Source: DAORHV01 sp964448405 (GTDB lineage: Bacteria > Patescibacteriota > Gracilibacteria > Peribacterales > Peribacteraceae). Taken from it: a stretch of 33,041 bases of DNA. Positions within the stretch are counted from its first letter, which is position 1. Each line of letters opens with the position of its first letter. The position numbers and the translations under genes were made by a program. The notes under the pieces were generated by a model, which saw nothing but the letters and a program-made list of their open reading frames with translations, did not search any database and was not told the DNA's origin. The stretch lies in NCBI GenBank assembly GCA_964448405.1, contig CAYUVW010000019.1:1-33041 (forward strand). Reading direction: 5' to 3'. Of this stretch, positions 21,086 through 27,874 are shown piece by piece.

Positions 21086-22394
21086 ACCAATCGACGTTAC
21101 GGGTGACGTACATCACCGTCGCGAGAATGGCGAACAAGATGACGGATCCGAACAGCAACGCGTAATCCTCAATCTGCAGCAGCAAATAGAGGTAGCCATA
21201 CAGCACGGCGAGCAACACGCCCACGCTGGTACCGAATTTTTTGTGACGTAGTACGGAGATGCTGTATCCGCTCACCAACGCAACCGTGGCGATGGCCGAA
21301 ACGATGTACGCCGGCAGAAAGCCGACATGTTCGGACAGCGACAACAGCAGAAGATAGAAGAGACACAGCGCCGCACCGACCAGGATGTACTGGAACGGAT
21401 GCACGCGCTCGGTGTGCATGACCTCGACCAAGAACAGCACCATGAACGTAAGACCAATGAACAGAATGGCGTACTTAATCGCGCGGTCGACCAACGTGTA
21501 GAAATCCGTGGTTTCCAAGAGCTTCACACCGAAGCTCTGGCTGGAAGCAGGGGTCTCGAAATGGTTTCCGTACTCATCGTACACAGGCATAGCGGTCGTG
21601 GCAGGCGCGGCACCGCTGGCCCACCAGGACGACACGTTCCACTCGGATGTGAAGCCTTCAGACGTGATGTCGTATTTGGAGGGAAGCTCTCCGCCAATGA
21701 AGCTGGGCATGGTCCACGGCGAAGTCATGGTAACGACCATGGACTTGCCTGTCGGCATGAACTCCAGTGCCTGCGTACCATGCAGCTTGAGCACGTAGCT
21801 GAACGGGGTACCGGCGACCGGCGAAGGCAACGGCGCACTCAGGCTGTTGGCGCCCAACATGTTCGAACTCGGAACGAATGCCGTCTTCGTTCCGCCGATA
21901 TTCAGTTCCGGCTGCTCGACTAAGCCGTGCAGATCCGAAAGACCCATATCCAACGAGACTTCGTTCGAAAGAATACGGCCGAATTTCGATACTTCCTGAA
22001 GGGATCCCAAAACACCACTGACATGGATTTCGGCAGTGTAGACCGGCACGCGGAAGATACCGCGGTAGCGGACCTCGCTCTCCAGCTTCACATCCATTGC
22101 GACGGACTCAGCCGCCACGGGCGCATACCCCACCTGGGAGTAGGCCACTCCCTTTTCATCGCGAACGCTGTACGAATACGGCACGCTCAGCACCGGCCCG
22201 TTCAGAACTTGGGCAGTCCCCCATTTGGAGGCAATATCGTTCACGGCTTCCTGTTGACGGCCTTGGCGCTCGGCAACCATGCCATACACCATGAGGCTTG
22301 GGATGTAGCACAAGAGCACCAGGAAACCGACCAGGAACATCTTGAAGCTGACACCGACCGAACGTTGGACTTTCGGAAAAGAGGGGGTTTGCAT
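21066..22394 (-). CDS. creD: CreD-family inner-membrane protein
   Basis: 442 residues from ATG 22394. One N-terminal membrane helix (about 20-40) is followed by a large exported beta-rich domain (about 55-290), then five or six helices ending in LLFGSVILFAILATVMYVTRNVDWYG, the hallmark C-terminus of CreD/CET. In enterobacteria CreD belongs to the CreBC envelope-stress regulon; no creB or creC is near here, so regulation must differ. The start is set by an extended -10 box 8 bases upstream. Confidence 0.93.
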   Translation of the reverse strand: MQTPSFPKVQRSVGVSFKMFLVGFLVLLCYIPSLMVYGMVAERQGRQQEAVNDIASKWGTAQVLNGPVLSVPYSYSVRDEKGVAYSQVGYAPVAAESVAMDVKLESEVRYRGIFRVPVYTAEIHVSGVLGSLQEVSKFGRILSNEVSLDMGLSDLHGLVEQPELNIGGTKTAFVPSSNMLGANSLSAPLPSPVAGTPFSYVLKLHGTQALEFMPTGKSMVVTMTSPWTMPSFIGGELPSKYDITSEGFTSEWNVSSWWASGAAPATTAMPVYDEYGNHFETPASSQSFGVKLLETTDFYTLVDRAIKYAILFIGLTFMVLFLVEVMHTERVHPFQYILVGAALCLFYLLLLSLSEHVGFLPAYIVSAIATVALVSGYSISVLRHKKFGTSVGVLLAVLYGYLYLLLQIEDYALLFGSVILFAILATVMYVTRNVDWYGKDPS

Positions 22395-22402
22395 AGGACG
22401 GA

Positions 22403-22411
22403 AGAATAGCA
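22403..22411 (-). promoter_or_regulatory. Extended -10 promoter of creD
   Basis: TG-C-TATTCT on the minus strand (22411-22403), 8 bases before ATG 22394. Confidence 0.6.
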
Positions 22412-22435
22412 CAAAACAACTCCCCTTTCGCCACC

Positions 22436-23995
22436 CTATTTCACGTCGTAGATGAGCAGCAGAGGCGAGTTGTACCGCTCGATACTGAACACCGGTACAA
22501 GCTTTTCAAAGCGCTCGCGGTAGCTTTTGGAATAACGCGTGAAAAACATGACGTACTTCGCCTCGGGCACGCAGCCGAACCGAATGCCCTCCGGCCAAAC
22601 GTACCACGTCACCAAAAAATCCCCGATGGGAACGCAGACGATCTCGCCGGGCCGCACGTGTTCGGCAATCCAGTCGCGTGCCTGTCGATAACTGGAACCC
22701 CAGTATTCAATCTCGAACATGTCGTCGATGTTCTTCGGGATCGCAAGACGCACGGATTCGTTCACATAGGAACCCTCGAAGGGAAACACGCGAACGACTT
22801 CTATGCCGATCCAACCGAAGACTGCCACTACCAACGCCATCGCCAGGGGCTTCCATGCAACCTTCGACGTTGCAAAGGCCAACAAACGATCCAGGCCGAT
22901 GCCCGCCAGCAACGCAAGCGCCGGAACACAAAAGAGCAACTGACGAATACCGTCGTACCGAACCAATCCCGGCTTCAACGTAAGCAGAAGGGGTACGAAG
23001 AACCATGCCGATACAATAAGGTATATCTGCCAGCGCTCGGAGAAAAAGCAGCGACGCACGGCAAGCATTGAGCCGACCAAGAAACAGCCGAGTGTCAGAA
23101 GCGGCGTGGCTAGGAAGAACTGCATAGGCATGTAGTGCCACGGCAAATCCGCACCACCATATTCCACGCCGAAATAGAGTACCTCCCCCGGCCAGAACGA
23201 TTCGAACAGAAAGACGTGCAAGGAATCCTTGAGAAGCAACGGCTGGAACCACAGCGTCGGCCACGCAGCGAAGATACCGACAGCGGTGAACAACATGCAC
23301 AGAAGAAGCAGTATGCCGTCGCGCCGGATGACCTCGGTCCATCGTCCGGGTGCTGCGCGCACGGACTTCGTGATTGCGACAACAGCAACCACGAAGAGAA
23401 TCGGCAGCAACGCAATGGCGCTCAATTTGGCGGCCAGGCTGATACCGAGCAGAAGACCGGTTGCAATGACCCACCGCTTTGCGCGCGTTTGGATTGCGCG
23501 ATGCAATGCAGCGAACATACACAGCGACGCAACGAGCACGGGTATGTCCTTGGGGTTGTATTGGGCGTGCGCAATGAGGTGTGGATACAAAACTGCAAAC
23601 CCAGTTGAAAGCCATGCCACACGTTTACCAAGCGCAGAACGAACAAATGCGAAGAATAGGCCTGCGGCAAAAGACGTAACGATCACGTTCAGCAAATGGT
23701 TCGACGGCGTAAACGGGACACCAAGCGTATGCGATGCAAACTGCGCCACCGCAAAGTTGGCGACAAAGTACGCAGGACCGTAGTACATCCCCTTCCCCGG
23801 CATTTGCTCCAAGTACTGCTGATCGTGCGTCTGCAAGTACCACAAGAATTGCTTGGCCCAGTTCCGATGCAACGGTTCATCCCACGTCGCACCATAGGCG
23901 TCCATGGTGCCGAGCTGCGCCGCCAGAACAGCGAGTGCAATCGCAACCGGAACAAGCCAGGATTTCCATCGCGCCGTCGGTTGCACTGTCTCCAT
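22436..23995 (-). CDS. GT-C (GT39/PMT-like) membrane glycosyltransferase
   Basis: 519 residues from ATG 23995 (ATG 24004 is in frame). About 10-12 membrane helices. The first outside loop holds the Asp-Glu pair in GATWDEPLHRNWAKQ (near 39-40), typical of dolichyl/undecaprenyl-phosphate-sugar dependent GT39/ArnT/PMT enzymes. HAQYNPKDIPVL and LKPGLVRYDGIRQLLF are further loop motifs. It probably moves a sugar from a lipid carrier to a surface protein or glycan. The acceptor is unknown. TACCAT 7 bases before ATG 23995 favours that start. Confidence 0.85.
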   Translation of the reverse strand: METVQPTARWKSWLVPVAIALAVLAAQLGTMDAYGATWDEPLHRNWAKQFLWYLQTHDQQYLEQMPGKGMYYGPAYFVANFAVAQFASHTLGVPFTPSNHLLNVIVTSFAAGLFFAFVRSALGKRVAWLSTGFAVLYPHLIAHAQYNPKDIPVLVASLCMFAALHRAIQTRAKRWVIATGLLLGISLAAKLSAIALLPILFVVAVVAITKSVRAAPGRWTEVIRRDGILLLLCMLFTAVGIFAAWPTLWFQPLLLKDSLHVFLFESFWPGEVLYFGVEYGGADLPWHYMPMQFFLATPLLTLGCFLVGSMLAVRRCFFSERWQIYLIVSAWFFVPLLLTLKPGLVRYDGIRQLLFCVPALALLAGIGLDRLLAFATSKVAWKPLAMALVVAVFGWIGIEVVRVFPFEGSYVNESVRLAIPKNIDDMFEIEYWGSSYRQARDWIAEHVRPGEIVCVPIGDFLVTWYVWPEGIRFGCVPEAKYVMFFTRYSKSYRERFEKLVPVFSIERYNSPLLLIYDVK

Positions 23996-24072
23996 GTGCG
24001 CCATGGTACAGGATCATGCATTCGAAAAAACGGCGACGGAGATCCGCTGCCGTTCTTCCGTTCAGGCGGAGG

Positions 24073-24612
24073 TTAGTCGTTCATGTTGAAGCGGTTCTGC
24101 TCGGCGTCGGCGGACGGCACGGCGGCCGGGTGAATGGCACGGTGCTGCTTGAGCATGAGCTCACACAACTGACGATAGCCGGGCAACACATCGTACGGAC
24201 AGCCGCCAATGCGAATTTGTTTGCGAAGTTCGGCCTTCTCCGTATCGCTCAGGTCGTCGTACCGCAGCATGGAATCCGACGATTGAACGCCCTCTGCATC
24301 CGTCGAAGCAGCCTCCGGCGCGGCGCAGGGTGGCAACGAAGAAGTGGCGGATGAGACAGAAGAAGAAGTGTTCGCAACGCTGGACGAGGAACCGTAGCGC
24401 ATGCGATGAGCCTTGCGCAGCGCGACTTGGTCGAACAATGCAGTCTGATCGGCACGCGGATTGTAGTTCTGGTAGACAGGACTGCCTGCACCAACATCAG
24501 CATCGGTGCGAGTCGCCGCCAATGTCACCAGCGGAATGGACGTCGCCATGAGCACGGAGGCGAGCATCGGCTGGATGATCGACAGATGAATAGGCTTCTT
24601 TTTTCTGCGCAT
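24073..24612 (-). CDS. Secreted Ser-rich protein, unknown
   Basis: 179 residues. Basic N-terminus (MRRKKKPIHL), hydrophobic core to about residue 30 and a likely cleavage after LAA make a signal peptide. A Ser/Thr/Ala-rich low-complexity linker (about 73-110) separates a short N-terminal part from a charged C-terminal helical part (YDDLSDTEKAELRKQIRIGG) with two cysteines (GGCPYDVLPGYRQLCELM) that could form a disulfide. No family is recognised; the linker could be a glycosylation target of the GT39-type enzyme encoded next to it (inference). Confidence 0.75.
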   Translation of the reverse strand: MRRKKKPIHLSIIQPMLASVLMATSIPLVTLAATRTDADVGAGSPVYQNYNPRADQTALFDQVALRKAHRMRYGSSSSVANTSSSVSSATSSLPPCAAPEAASTDAEGVQSSDSMLRYDDLSDTEKAELRKQIRIGGCPYDVLPGYRQLCELMLKQHRAIHPAAVPSADAEQNRFNMND

Positions 24613-24636
24613 GATGAATGTTGGTATGTCAAAGAA

Positions 24637-24665
24637 AGTATACTCCTTTTTTGGGGTTTTTTCAA
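24637..24665 (-). promoter_or_regulatory. Promoter of the secreted Ser-rich protein
   Basis: TTGAAA (24665-24660), 17-base spacer, TATACT (24642-24637), leader of about 17 bases. Confidence 0.72.
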
Positions 24666-24669
24666 TCTC

Positions 24670-25626
24670 CTAGCGGAGTCCCACCGCCTTGAAGGCGGCA
24701 TCCAGCGTCTTGTTCGCCACAGCGCGGGCATGCTCGGCGCCCTTGGTGAGCGCCTCGCGAACGGCTTTGGGATTGGCCTCCAGTTCGGCGCGCTTCTTGC
24801 GCATGGCGCCAAAGTGGTCCATGTAGGCGGCAAACAACATTTTTTTGGCGTCGCCGTAGCCCATCCCACCCGCCTTGTACTTGTCGGCCAACGCCTTGGT
24901 ACCGGCGGCATCCAGGAACAGTTTGTGGATCTGGAACGGAATGCACGTCTCCGGGTCTTTCGGCTCCTCCACACCCTTGGAGTCGGTCTTGATGCCCATA
25001 ATCGCCTTCTGAATGACTTTCTCGTCACCGAAGATCGGCACGGTGTTGCCGTAGCTCTTACTCATTTTACGGCCATCTACGCCAGGCACGACCGCCACGT
25101 CCTCGCGAATCTTGGGCTCGGGCAGCACGAAAAAATCGGCACCGTACTGCGCGTTGAATTTTTGTGCGATGTCGCGCGCCATCTCGATGTGCTGCTTCTG
25201 ATCTTTCCCCACCGGAACGGTATCGGCTTGATACAACAGGATATCGGCAGCCTGAAGAACGGGGTACGTAAACAAACCCACGTTGGATTCCAATCCCTGC
25301 TGCACTTTGTCCTTGTAGCTGACCGCACGCTCCAACAAGCCCATGGGCGTGACGCACGACAAAATCCACGACAGCTCGGTATGAGCCAACACCTCGGACT
25401 GGAAGAACAACGTGCCTTCGAATCCGCACGCCAGCAGATCCGTAGCGACGTCCATGCGACACTTCTGGAGAACGGCTGGATCATGCACTGTAGTCAGTGC
25501 GTGTAAATCGGCGATCATGAGTGTGACGTCACCTTCCTTCTGCAGCTCGACGTTGGGTTTAATGTAACCGAAGTAGTTTCCCAAGTGAGCGATTCCCGAC
25601 GGCTGGATTCCTGAAAGTACGCGCAT
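24670..25626 (-). CDS. trpS: Tryptophanyl-tRNA synthetase
   Basis: 318 residues from ATG 25626, the usual TrpRS length. The N-terminus SGIQPSGIAHLGNYFG carries the HIGH-equivalent (11-20), ADLHALT and VGKDQKQHIEMARDIAQ follow, and KMSKS is at 187-191. It charges tRNA-Trp using ATP, as a class Ic cytoplasmic dimer. The start is unambiguous: the RVLSGIQPSG opening is universal and an extended -10 box ends 6 bases upstream. Confidence 0.97.
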   Translation of the reverse strand: MRVLSGIQPSGIAHLGNYFGYIKPNVELQKEGDVTLMIADLHALTTVHDPAVLQKCRMDVATDLLACGFEGTLFFQSEVLAHTELSWILSCVTPMGLLERAVSYKDKVQQGLESNVGLFTYPVLQAADILLYQADTVPVGKDQKQHIEMARDIAQKFNAQYGADFFVLPEPKIREDVAVVPGVDGRKMSKSYGNTVPIFGDEKVIQKAIMGIKTDSKGVEEPKDPETCIPFQIHKLFLDAAGTKALADKYKAGGMGYGDAKKMLFAAYMDHFGAMRKKRAELEANPKAVREALTKGAEHARAVANKTLDAAFKAVGLR

Positions 25627-25632
25627 AGATCG

Positions 25633-25641
25633 AGTGTAGCA
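25633..25641 (-). promoter_or_regulatory. Extended -10 promoter of trpS (leaderless)
   Basis: TG-C-TACACT on the minus strand (25641-25633), 6 bases before ATG 25626. Confidence 0.65.
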
Positions 25642-25659
25642 CCGCTCCGCAGGGTGCTC

Positions 25660-25665
25660 TACAGT
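25660..25665 (+). promoter_or_regulatory. -10 box of the 25672 membrane gene (leaderless)
   Basis: TACAGT, 6 bases before ATG 25672. It lies only 19 bases from the divergent trpS -10 element. Confidence 0.5.
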
Positions 25666-25671
25666 ATCTAC

Positions 25672-26520
25672 ATGACGCAGGCACTCGCCGCACAATTGGT
25701 CGTTTCATTCGTAGCGGGCGGCGCTTTCATCGCGCTGTTGTCGCTGGCGGCCGAACGTGTTTCGCCCGCCATTGCGGGCATCATCTTAAATTTGCCGTCG
25801 ACGATGGTGCTCAGCTTTTTCTTCATAGGATGGACATTGGGGCCGGCGCGCGTGGCCGAAATTGCACCGGCATTGCCACTGACGTTCGGCGTGACACTCT
25901 TGTTCAACGTGGTCTACGTGCTCGTCGCACTGCGAGTACCGGGCAAAGTCGCCGGCATGGCGGTGGCGACCGTGGCGGGACTGGGTTTTTGGTTCTCGCT
26001 CACCGCGTCACTGGCATACTGGCGATTCAACCAACCGCTCCTTTCGACCGCGGGATTCGCCGTCGCTGTGATCATTGCGCATCTGGTGTTCCGTCGCCTG
26101 GCAAAAGATGCCGCACCGGTCCGCATGCACTTCACGACTACCGACATTGTGCTGCGATCGTGCTTCGCGGGTGGCATCATCGCTACTGTCGTGCTGTTGT
26201 CCAAAACGTTGGGTGTTTTCTGGGGCGGCATGTTCAGTGCATTTCCGGCCGCCAACCTCTCGAGCATGCTGATTCTGCACCGCAGCCGCGGAGCACACTC
26301 TCTAAGCGGTATCGTCCGCAACATGCCGATCGGGGCCATCTCCCCTCTCATCTTCCTCTTTGCGGCAGCGGCAGCGTTTCCGGCGTTCGGGACTGTTGGA
26401 GGAACGGTGGCCGCCTTCCTGATTAGCGGAGCTTTTTCTGCTGCGGTCGGAACTTTTTTAACGGCACGGGCTTCTTCATATCGGCAACACGCTGCTTCAT
26501 CTTCTCGATCACGTCGTTGA
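25672..26520 (+). CDS. Multi-pass membrane protein, unknown (GlpM-like layout)
   Basis: 282 residues, about nine membrane helices in two similar halves. Each half has a Gly-rich helix followed by a Phe/Asn-x-Pro-Ser/Ala motif (GIILNLPSTMVLSFFFIG and GMFSAFPAANLSSMLIL). That internal repeat resembles small GlpM/DUF3147-type membrane proteins fused in tandem, but I cannot assign a family with confidence. A transporter-like role is plausible. The last 30 or so codons run antisense into the RluA-type gene (98-base tail overlap), and the C-terminal residues there are low-complexity Ser/Arg, probably dispensable. Confidence 0.75.
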   Translation: MTQALAAQLVVSFVAGGAFIALLSLAAERVSPAIAGIILNLPSTMVLSFFFIGWTLGPARVAEIAPALPLTFGVTLLFNVVYVLVALRVPGKVAGMAVATVAGLGFWFSLTASLAYWRFNQPLLSTAGFAVAVIIAHLVFRRLAKDAAPVRMHFTTTDIVLRSCFAGGIIATVVLLSKTLGVFWGGMFSAFPAANLSSMLILHRSRGAHSLSGIVRNMPIGAISPLIFLFAAAAAFPAFGTVGGTVAAFLISGAFSAAVGTFLTARASSYRQHAASSSRSRR

Positions 26521-27157
26521 ATTGGCGCGGCAGCGGCGCCTCGATGCGCGTCATGACGCCGATGACCGGATGCGGAAAGTCGACCGAGACGGCATGCAGG
26601 AAGAAGCGACGGTACTCGAACGTTTTGGAGAACAATTTGTTGAACTTCTTGTCGCCGTGCTCGTCGTCCAGCACCAGCGGGTGCTGAATGGCGGCAAAGT
26701 GGCGGCGGATTTGGTGGAACTGACCGCGCTCGATGACGGCCTCCACGTAGCCGACCGGCCCAAAGGAATCGAGCACCGAGTATTTAGTGGAAACCTGCAC
26801 GGTGCCGCGACCGCTACGGGCCTGGAGCGGGATATCGATACTGCCTTTCGGCTTTTCTGGCCGTCCTATGGTGAGTGCGCGATACGTCTTCACCCAACCG
26901 GCAAATTTCGTCGAGAGAATCTTCTCCAACACCTGCGGCGTGCGTGCGAACACCAGAACGCCGGACGTTTCGAAGTCCAGACGGTGCACGGGCAGCAATT
27001 CGGGATACTCTTCTTTCAGGAAGTCGAGCAACGGCAAGCGGTCCATGCGGCCGCTACCGGCCACCGCCAACTCGCCGCCAAGCTTATTCACCGCCAAGAG
27101 CCAGTCATCCTTATAGAGGATGCGGTCGGCCGACACGGTTTGCTTCTTCTTTCCCAT
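26423..27157 (-). CDS. RluA-family pseudouridine synthase
   Basis: 244 residues from ATG 27157. The catalytic motif HRLDFETSGVLVFA (aspartate of HRLD) is intact, with LLAVNKLGGELAV before it and GQFHQIRRHFAAIQHPLVLDDEHG after it, all typical of RluA/RluC/RluD. No S4 domain precedes the catalytic domain. It isomerises specific uridines of rRNA or tRNA; the target is not predictable. The Lys-rich C-terminal tail (KKPVPLKKFRPQQKKLR) may bind RNA and is encoded opposite the convergent membrane gene. TAGAGT 6 bases before ATG supports this start over GTG 27163. Confidence 0.92.
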   Translation of the reverse strand: MGKKKQTVSADRILYKDDWLLAVNKLGGELAVAGSGRMDRLPLLDFLKEEYPELLPVHRLDFETSGVLVFARTPQVLEKILSTKFAGWVKTYRALTIGRPEKPKGSIDIPLQARSGRGTVQVSTKYSVLDSFGPVGYVEAVIERGQFHQIRRHFAAIQHPLVLDDEHGDKKFNKLFSKTFEYRRFFLHAVSVDFPHPVIGVMTRIEAPLPRQFNDVIEKMKQRVADMKKPVPLKKFRPQQKKLR

Positions 27158-27166
27158 GGCCACACT

Positions 27167-27493
27167 CTACCCGCGATCGGAGTCCTCGAATACGGCGTCG
27201 TAGGAAATAAGGTCGCCGAAGCGGAAATCCTGCCAGTCCTCTTTAAAGGCACGAATAAGGTTCAGCACACGCTCGGAGACCGCGCCGGTCGCAAGTTGAT
27301 CGGCCTTGATGGCAGCACGGATACGTACCACTGCTGCATCACGTTGGGCGAGAAGCCACTGGAAATGCGGATCGCGGTCGAATGCAGCATCTCGTTCGGC
27401 ATCGATTTCGGCACGCGTGCGTTCACGCGGAACGACCGGAGCCTCTGGCTCCTCCATAATGACCGCCCTCGGCAACGCCTCACGCGACGACAT
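27167..27493 (-). CDS. Small charged helical protein, unknown
   Basis: 108 residues, soluble, strongly charged. A Pro/Glu-rich start (MEEPEAPVVPRERTRAEIDA) is followed by helices (WLLAQRDAAVVRIRAAIKAD) and an aromatic end (EDWQDFRFGDLISYDAVFED). Its ATG overlaps the stop of the gene before it by 14 bases, and its own TAG coincides with the -10-like box of the RluA gene. No family recognised. Confidence 0.7.
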   Translation of the reverse strand: MSSREALPRAVIMEEPEAPVVPRERTRAEIDAERDAAFDRDPHFQWLLAQRDAAVVRIRAAIKADQLATGAVSERVLNLIRAFKEDWQDFRFGDLISYDAVFEDSDRG

Positions 27494-27779
27494 CGGGCTC
27501 GGCGATGGTAATCAGGCGTTTACCGAGTTCTTCCATTTTTGTCCGCAGGCTAATGACGAAGTCCATACGCGTGTGGCGTCCACGCGCTAGCTGCAAAGCC
27601 AGTAATTCGGACAGTTCAGCGTGTACGGCTTCCATCTGGTCACGGGTGACCGTTGCCTGGTTGTACGGCGCAAGTACCGTGCGTGCGGCGTCTTCGGCAT
27701 TGCAGGTGCGGCGGATGAGCGACATTTCGACATCTTCAGCGCCAACGGCAAAAGCTGGGGTGCGTTCGGGAATCGACAT
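27480..27779 (-). CDS. Small helical protein, unknown
   Basis: 99 residues, soluble and helical (EDAARTVLAPYNQATVTRDQ, then AVHAELSELLALQLARGRHT and SLRTKMEELGKRLITIAE). There is no signal peptide. It is the first gene of a tight operon with the 27167 gene (14-base overlap) and the RluA-type synthase, suggesting a shared job, perhaps in RNA metabolism (weak inference). It is preceded by a strong promoter. Confidence 0.7.
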   Translation of the reverse strand: MSIPERTPAFAVGAEDVEMSLIRRTCNAEDAARTVLAPYNQATVTRDQMEAVHAELSELLALQLARGRHTRMDFVISLRTKMEELGKRLITIAEPDVVA

Positions 27780-27787
27780 AGACCGGC

Positions 27788-27815
27788 ATTATTGTCATTT
27801 TCGCATTTTTGTCAA
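27788..27815 (-). promoter_or_regulatory. Promoter of the 27779 operon
   Basis: Perfect TTGACA (27815-27810), 16-base spacer, AATAAT (27793-27788), then 8 bases to ATG 27779. Confidence 0.75.
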
Positions 27816-27828
27816 GACTTCCACCATC

Positions 27829-27859
27829 AAAAAAAACCGGATGCGCACGGCACCCGGTT
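27829..27859 (-). terminator. Intrinsic terminator of the SLH/beta-propeller gene
   Basis: Read on the minus strand, AACCGG (27859-27854) pairs with CCGGTT (27840-27835), with inner TGC/GCA pairs lengthening the stem, followed by eight T (27836-27829). It lies just after the stop at 27875. Confidence 0.9.
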
Positions 27860-27874
27860 CTTCTTGGCAACAGT

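Noticed and set aside
22707..23615. 302-residue alternative frame inside the GT39-type gene
   Set aside because: Cys/Arg-rich out-of-frame translation on the same strand; no hydrophobic pattern compared with the clear membrane protein.
24690..24704. CCGCCTTGAAGGCGG hairpin near the end of trpS
   Set aside because: It lies inside the coding region (encodes the Ala-Phe-Lys-Ala tail) and has no T-run; likely a coding coincidence.
24406..25506. 366-residue open frame on the plus strand opposite trpS
   Set aside because: Antisense shadow; trpS has all synthetase motifs and a promoter.
26522..27511. 329-residue plus-strand frame opposite the RluA-type gene
   Set aside because: Antisense shadow spanning three minus-strand genes; no recognisable domain.
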